In this document: one piece after another, positions 6,832-10,057 of the stretch
Position numbering within the stretch: the stretch's first letter is position 1
How the letters are laid out: every line of letters starts with the position of its first letter
Assembly (NCBI GenBank): GCA_050954505.1
Contig: JBPBPY010000125.1
Coordinates: 1 to 10,057 of the forward strand
Direction: 5' to 3'
DNA from: JAQGMO01 sp050954505
GTDB taxonomy: Bacteria > Pseudomonadota > Gammaproteobacteria > Burkholderiales > Burkholderiaceae_D
DNA length: 10,057 bases
Position numbers and translations under genes: made by a program
The notes under the pieces: model-generated
Told to the model about the DNA's origin: nothing
Databases searched by the model: none
The model's input: the letters and a program-made list of their open reading frames with translations, nothing else

Positions 6832-7224
6832 ATGCCCATCAACCACGTCAATACCAGCTCGCCAGCTTCCTTTCATAATGCAACACTGCAAAACCAGCCC
6901 GGCCCGGAACGAGCCAAATCAGCGGAAACGCCCCAAGCTGCAGAACCAGGATCCCAAGGAATTTACGCAAAGTCGGTAGGCGCGACGACCGCAGCGGGCA
7001 TACGTGGCAATGTCGGAAAAGTAGCAACTCCTGAATCGATTGCAAAAACCTGGATGAGCAAGGAAATCTTCTTGAGCAAAGAATTCCCCAAGCAAAATAT
7101 TGGCCAGTTCGTCGCCAGTCAATTCAATATTCCAGCCGATCAGGTGGAACAGCATTTATATACACTGCCCTGCCGAAGGAAAAGCAGACACCGGACGCGC
7201 ATGCATTCATTCAAAGAGGAATGA
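6832..7224 (+). CDS. N-terminal part of a frameshifted Nudix effector
   Basis: The ATG is preceded by GGAG with seven bases spacing and by a hrp box. The first ~45 residues (MPINHVNTSSPASFHNATLQ...) are rich in Ser, Pro, Gln and Ala and poor in acidic residues, as in type III secretion signals. The following part (AKTWMSKEIFLSKEFPKQ..., FNIPADQVEQ) looks like ordinary protein. From about residue 110 the frame turns into CRRKSRHRTRMHSFKEE, which looks like out-of-frame translation. At the same place the frame of the downstream gene reads sensible protein (IYTALPKEKQTPDAHAFIQRG). I therefore think this and the Nudix gene were one reading frame of roughly 398 codons, split by a one-base loss (or two-base gain) near 7150-7166. 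A separate small HrpL-controlled protein translated ahead of the Nudix gene is the alternative. Confidence 0.65.
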   Translation: MPINHVNTSSPASFHNATLQNQPGPERAKSAETPQAAEPGSQGIYAKSVGATTAAGIRGNVGKVATPESIAKTWMSKEIFLSKEFPKQNIGQFVASQFNIPADQVEQHLYTLPCRRKSRHRTRMHSFKEE

Positions 7225-8027
7225 AGAATTCAGTCGATGCTAGTGGTGCCGTGATGTTGTTTGTCAAGACCGATGAAGGCATCAAACTGGTCGCGGCAAA
7301 CAGCCAGCGCCGCAAATTGGTGGTGCAGTCAAATGGCGCTTGCGAAAAAAACGAATCGATGAAGGAGACTGGCGCACGCGAGTTTTTTGAAGAATTGGGA
7401 AATCCCTCACCAACGGGCATATTGGCAAAGATTTTTTCAAATGATGATAATTGCCGCTCCACAGTTGGCATCAACAAGCTTGGCAATACACTCGAACAAG
7501 TCGCTGAGAAAATGGTGGATAACGAAGGCAAGAAAAAGGGTTATACCAATGCCTCGTCGGTCTATATGAATCATGAGCCGATTTCTGCGCAAGCCTTGCA
7601 GGCCGAATTGACTGGTTTGTCAGAAGGTGTGGCTGCGGCGGCTAAATTCTACAACCCGACTGTTGCTTTCTTGTTCGGTGATAAAAAAGAGGCATTCAAA
7701 GCCGAACAGACCGATAGCATCATCGAAGCCAGTGCGCTGGTGACCGACTTTCATAAACAATTTCCGGGTGCGATTCCATCGACGTTTTCTGACGTTTTTG
7801 CAAATTTCTCTCAAGCCCCACTCGATGCAAAAACCGTCAAGACCGCACTCGAGGCAATTGTAGATCTGACCGAAAACGACAAGATCGTGGCGATTCCCCT
7901 GGCCGAATTGGAAGACAAAGCGGCTCAGTTCGAGACCGATAAAGAGACTTTAAAGAAAACAACGTTTGCGCCAGCAATTGAAACGTTCAAGGATCATGTC
8001 AAGAACGGTGTGTTCGCCGAAACCTGA
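7221..8027 (+). CDS. Nudix hydrolase domain effector candidate
   Basis: Nudix enzymes hydrolyse nucleoside diphosphates linked to another group, such as NADH or ADP-ribose. The 268-residue frame carries an almost perfect Nudix box GX5EX7REUXEEXGU: G39, E45, R53, E54, E57, E58 and G60, with only the final hydrophobic position changed to Asn. It is preceded by a typical first strand, GAVMLFVKTDEGIKLV. The remainder (about residues 90-268) is alpha-helix-like with no domain I recognise. The ATG overlaps the stop of the upstream frame (ATGA), but AGAGGA abuts the ATG and is too close to be a good ribosome site. In-frame upstream codons look coding, so this is probably the C-terminal part of a split gene. 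RipN of Ralstonia and HopAG1 of Pseudomonas syringae are known Nudix-containing type III effectors; kinship with them is inference. Confidence 0.75.
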   Translation: MKNSVDASGAVMLFVKTDEGIKLVAANSQRRKLVVQSNGACEKNESMKETGAREFFEELGNPSPTGILAKIFSNDDNCRSTVGINKLGNTLEQVAEKMVDNEGKKKGYTNASSVYMNHEPISAQALQAELTGLSEGVAAAAKFYNPTVAFLFGDKKEAFKAEQTDSIIEASALVTDFHKQFPGAIPSTFSDVFANFSQAPLDAKTVKTALEAIVDLTENDKIVAIPLAELEDKAAQFETDKETLKKTTFAPAIETFKDHVKNGVFAET

Positions 8028-8179
8028 GCCCATGCAGGGCAGATGCAGGATGAATTACGGTGAATGATTTGTAGTGTCAATCAGCGACGTGTTGGCGCCC
8101 ACCTAAAACTGATCCACCAGGGGGCACTGAGAAATAGCATTCCTAAATACGCTACATGATAAGTCGCTAGAATTACAGG
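8028..8179. mobile_element. Gene-free stretch with possible IS21-like end (8090-8130)
   Basis: No gene is seen. TGTTGGCGCCCACCTAAAAC followed by TGATCCACC resembles sequence I associate with ends of IS21-family elements, but no istA or istB frame is present and the match is from memory. Further right, CGCTACATGATAAG (8150-8163) is the exact reverse complement of the first 14 bases of repeat copy 2. Confidence 0.28.
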
Positions 8180-8318
8180 CTTATCATGTATGGCGAAGGT
8201 GGAATGAGTTGTTTGAGGTTCATTCCATACCACCGGAAATTGCTGGTTTGCGCAGAGCATCGAGACAAAGAGCAGCATGAAATGCAGCCAATGGAGAATG
8301 ACAAACCGGGGAAACCTC
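8180..8318 (+). repeat. Dispersed repeat, copy 3
   Basis: It starts CTTATCATGTATGG and ends CAAACCGGGGAAACCT. It is clearly related to copy 2 (6546-6704) over the last ~65 bases and more weakly to copy 1 (3771-3900). It forms an 11-base inverted repeat with TACATGATAAG at 8153-8163. It lies between the Nudix gene and the cyclase promoter, so copies 2 and 3 bracket the Nudix cassette. Confidence 0.55.
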
Positions 8319-8469
8319 AATCATCCGGATAGGGCATATTTCGCCTTCCCTTTTCAAGAGTAGCAACGCCATCACGTTCTCGCAAAAATGCCGGATTCGG
8401 CCATGTAAATGCTGCGGCTGTGGCAAATCACCGCCTGACAAGAAAAGCTCGGAACGATGGACCCTCGCG
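8319..8469. other. Gene-free stretch ahead of the cyclase hrp box
   Basis: No gene is supported here. An ATG at 8457 opens a frame in phase with the cyclase (MDPRGNFFLQ) but lies ahead of the hrp box, so it should not be on the HrpL-driven transcript, and it stops at the same TAG at 8595. Confidence 0.4.
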
Positions 8470-8497
8470 GGAACTTTTTCCTGCAGACAACCACTGA
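8470..8497 (+). promoter_or_regulatory. HrpL-type hrp box upstream of the cyclase gene
   Basis: GGAACT (8470-8475), 15 bases, then a perfect CCACTGA (8491-8497), matching GGAACC-N15/16-CCACNNA with one change. Transcription should begin near 8505. It is 58 bases from the ATG at 8556 and about 110 from the GTG at 8607. Confidence 0.72.
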
Positions 8498-8555
8498 TGA
8501 CCAGACCTCCATCAGTCACCAATCGCGACGCTTACCGCCCGCGAACAGGTTCGAC

Positions 8556-8597
8556 ATGCAACATGATGGCGATATAAAAAAGTCTCGGCGGGAATAG
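8556..8597 (+). other. Short frame ending in TAG, likely original cyclase N-terminus
   Basis: The ATG at 8556 lies at the expected distance after the hrp box with AGG six bases upstream, and it is in phase with the cyclase. It reads MQHDGDIKKSRRE and then TAG at 8595-8597. A single C-to-T change (CAG to TAG) would explain the stop. If so, the annotated cyclase start further right is a fallback. Confidence 0.45.
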
Positions 8598-8606
8598 GCA
8601 AAAACA

Positions 8607-10057
8607 GTGTTCAACCCACGCTTGCTCAAGGTGTTTTCCCCGTCGTTGCCAGAGGCTGCAACGCCCCCTGCCCTGAGTGCTGCCCCCGCGCATGCCAGCC
8701 GCAATGCCAATGACATCGGCCATGGCGAATCGCATGCGGACGTTGCTGGCAGGCAGAACCGGGCTGACGCAGAGACCACAGCCGCCCGCCAGGCATCAAA
8801 TTCGCTACCGGCAGTGCGTCGCGACAAGCATGGCAATGCCGTCCTGTTGCGCAATCAGCCCAGGCAATGCAGCCAGGGCTCGCTTGTCATTCCGCCCAGA
8901 AGCACGTCGCTACGCGCGCCCACTTCGGCAGCCCCGGCCAGTGCCATGCCATTCCCGGTTTCGGCGCGCAGCTCATCGCTGAACCAGACACCGACAGGCG
9001 CTACGGTCGAATTGTCAAAGGCAGTTGACGACCATCTTCCTACCGTTTCGCAAAGGGACGTGGCCAGCATTCCGGCTGAGCCCACTGCCAAACCTGAACC
9101 CGTGCCAGTGCTGCAAGCCAGCGCTTATTCCGAATTCCATGAACGCAGCTACCTCACGCATGGCGAATTGGGACAGATCATGCCCGTCGGTAGCGAAGCC
9201 ATTCGACTCTCCGGCCTGGTACCGGACCATGTGCTGGCAATCCAGAATGTGGCCCGGGAACTCGATACCGTACTGGCCTTCCGTGCAGTGAATGCCGACA
9301 GCGCCTACTGGATCGAGCATGGCAAGGCGCCGGTGAAGGATTTGTTGACCAAGCAAAAGACTGAAAAAGGCGGCATGCTCGGCGGTCTGCTGCTGTCGGA
9401 CGGCGGGCGCAAGGAGACCAATATCACCTCGCTGGACGCCGAGATCTTCGGTGGTCACCTGAGCCGGATGATCGAAGAAGGCAAGTTGGAATGGCAACCG
9501 AACTCGCCGCAGGATGAAGCCGATCCCAGTCATTTCACGGTGGTGGTCAAGGATGTCGACAAGGACAAGATTTACAAGTTGCGTCTGAATATCCAGGAAA
9601 ACCGCTTTTCCGTCTACAGGCAGGATGGCGGCGCATTCAAACCGGTGGCGTTCAAGGGCCGCGAAGGCGCGCCGATCACTGCCGACTATGATGCCTTCGA
9701 CTATTACCCACGCCTGAAAAACCAGGACTTCGCCGGTCACAAGAAAATCGGCGCCGGCGGTCTGCACAACAGCCGGGACTTCGGCAGGGAACGGTTCCGC
9801 CGCATTGCCGGGGTGGTCATGGATGACCTGCGCCCGCAACGCAAGCTGTCCAATTTTGTCAGGAACGTCATGGACGACGTTCTCGAACTGCAGGACGTCC
9901 GGTCGCAGAAGGGCTTGCTTGGCCGCCTGTCGAGCATCGACGACTTCATCCGCATCTCGATCAACAAGGAAGTCCGGCAACGCTGCGACTATCCCCACGA
10001 CGTGGTCATGCACGGCAAGGAAAAGCGCAACACCCAATATCCTGAATTGTGCGAACG
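8607..10057 (+). CDS. ExoY/edema-factor-like nucleotidyl cyclase effector (3' end outside window)
   Basis: Enzymes of this class (ExoY, anthrax edema factor EF, Bordetella CyaA) make cyclic nucleotides inside host cells when bound to a host activator. The frame runs from GTG 8607 to the window edge (483 codons). The first ~170 residues are Ala/Pro/Ser-rich and look disordered. From VARELDTVLAFRAVN on it can be laid on EF: R226 (EF R329), K244 and K251 seven apart (K346, K353), TADYD with D360 and D362 (D491, D493), and HGKEKRN with H469 and N475 (H577, N583). EF H351 is replaced by Lys (K249), and the usual HGKSSxWGPxAGYIP segment is heavily altered although alignable without gaps. It lies behind a hrp box. 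The start is uncertain: AGG lies eight bases before this GTG, while a better-placed ATG (8556) is cut by a TAG. Family confident; activity and activator unknown. Confidence 0.8.
   Translation, partial: MFNPRLLKVFSPSLPEAATPPALSAAPAHASRNANDIGHGESHADVAGRQNRADAETTAARQASNSLPAVRRDKHGNAVLLRNQPRQCSQGSLVIPPRSTSLRAPTSAAPASAMPFPVSARSSSLNQTPTGATVELSKAVDDHLPTVSQRDVASIPAEPTAKPEPVPVLQASAYSEFHERSYLTHGELGQIMPVGSEAIRLSGLVPDHVLAIQNVARELDTVLAFRAVNADSAYWIEHGKAPVKDLLTKQKTEKGGMLGGLLLSDGGRKETNITSLDAEIFGGHLSRMIEEGKLEWQPNSPQDEADPSHFTVVVKDVDKDKIYKLRLNIQENRFSVYRQDGGAFKPVAFKGREGAPITADYDAFDYYPRLKNQDFAGHKKIGAGGLHNSRDFGRERFRRIAGVVMDDLRPQRKLSNFVRNVMDDVLELQDVRSQKGLLGRLSSIDDFIRISINKEVRQRCDYPHDVVMHGKEKRNTQYPELCE

Noticed and set aside
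8081..8320. Minus-strand frame of 79 codons over repeat copy 3
   Set aside because: It shows some similarity to the minus-strand translation of copy 2, but copy 1 is interrupted by stops and no start signal is seen, so it is more likely a noncoding repeat or transposon scrap than a gene.
9015..10037. Long minus-strand frame of 340 codons
   Set aside because: It lies opposite the cyclase, whose frame carries recognisable catalytic motifs. The minus frame has no family character and is a shadow of GC-biased codon use.

Overview
The window looks like a chromosomal segment of a betaproteobacterium, probably of the Oxalobacteraceae (Herbaspirillum/Collimonas-like). This rests on the gene order obgE-rpmA-rplU facing ispB, which is typical of that class, on the protein sequences, and on HrpL-type promoters in the accessory part. 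The genus is an inference; no 16S or other decisive marker is present.

Region 1 (1-3486) is conserved core genome. A leftward block codes for ribosomal proteins L21 and L27 and the GTPase ObgE, whose last few codons lie outside the window. A strong sigma70-type promoter (TTGACC-N17-TATAAT) lies about 190 bases before rplU, and a terminator lies between rpmA and obgE. Rightward, ispB (polyprenyl diphosphate synthase for the ubiquinone side chain) is followed by a tRNA-Pro(CGG) gene.

Region 2 (3487-10057) is accessory DNA beginning directly behind the tRNA. By eye it is more AT-rich, mosaic, and made of genes for type III secretion (T3SS) effector-like enzymes separated by gene-free stretches. 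In order these are a leftward kinase-fold protein with a minimal C-lobe (3906-5378), a 5'-truncated and frameshifted Fic-family remnant (5795-6278), a Nudix hydrolase whose N-terminal part is in another frame (6832-8027), and an ExoY/edema-factor-like nucleotidyl cyclase that runs off the right edge (8607-10057). Three sequences matching the HrpL 'hrp box' (GGAACC-N15/16-CCACNNA) lie before the kinase, Nudix and cyclase genes, each in the correct orientation. This implies one regulon: HrpL-type sigma factor, then effector transcription, then export through a T3SS encoded elsewhere.

A diverged repeat of about 130-160 bases, in three same-orientation copies (3771, 6546, 8180), separates the cassettes. 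Weaker IS-like scraps also occur. Three of the four effector-like loci carry a defect: the Fic truncation and frameshift, the Nudix frameshift, and an in-frame TAG near the expected cyclase start. Only the kinase looks fully intact. The picture is an effector island at a tRNA gene, assembled by transfer and partly decaying. All family assignments come from reading motifs, not from database searches.
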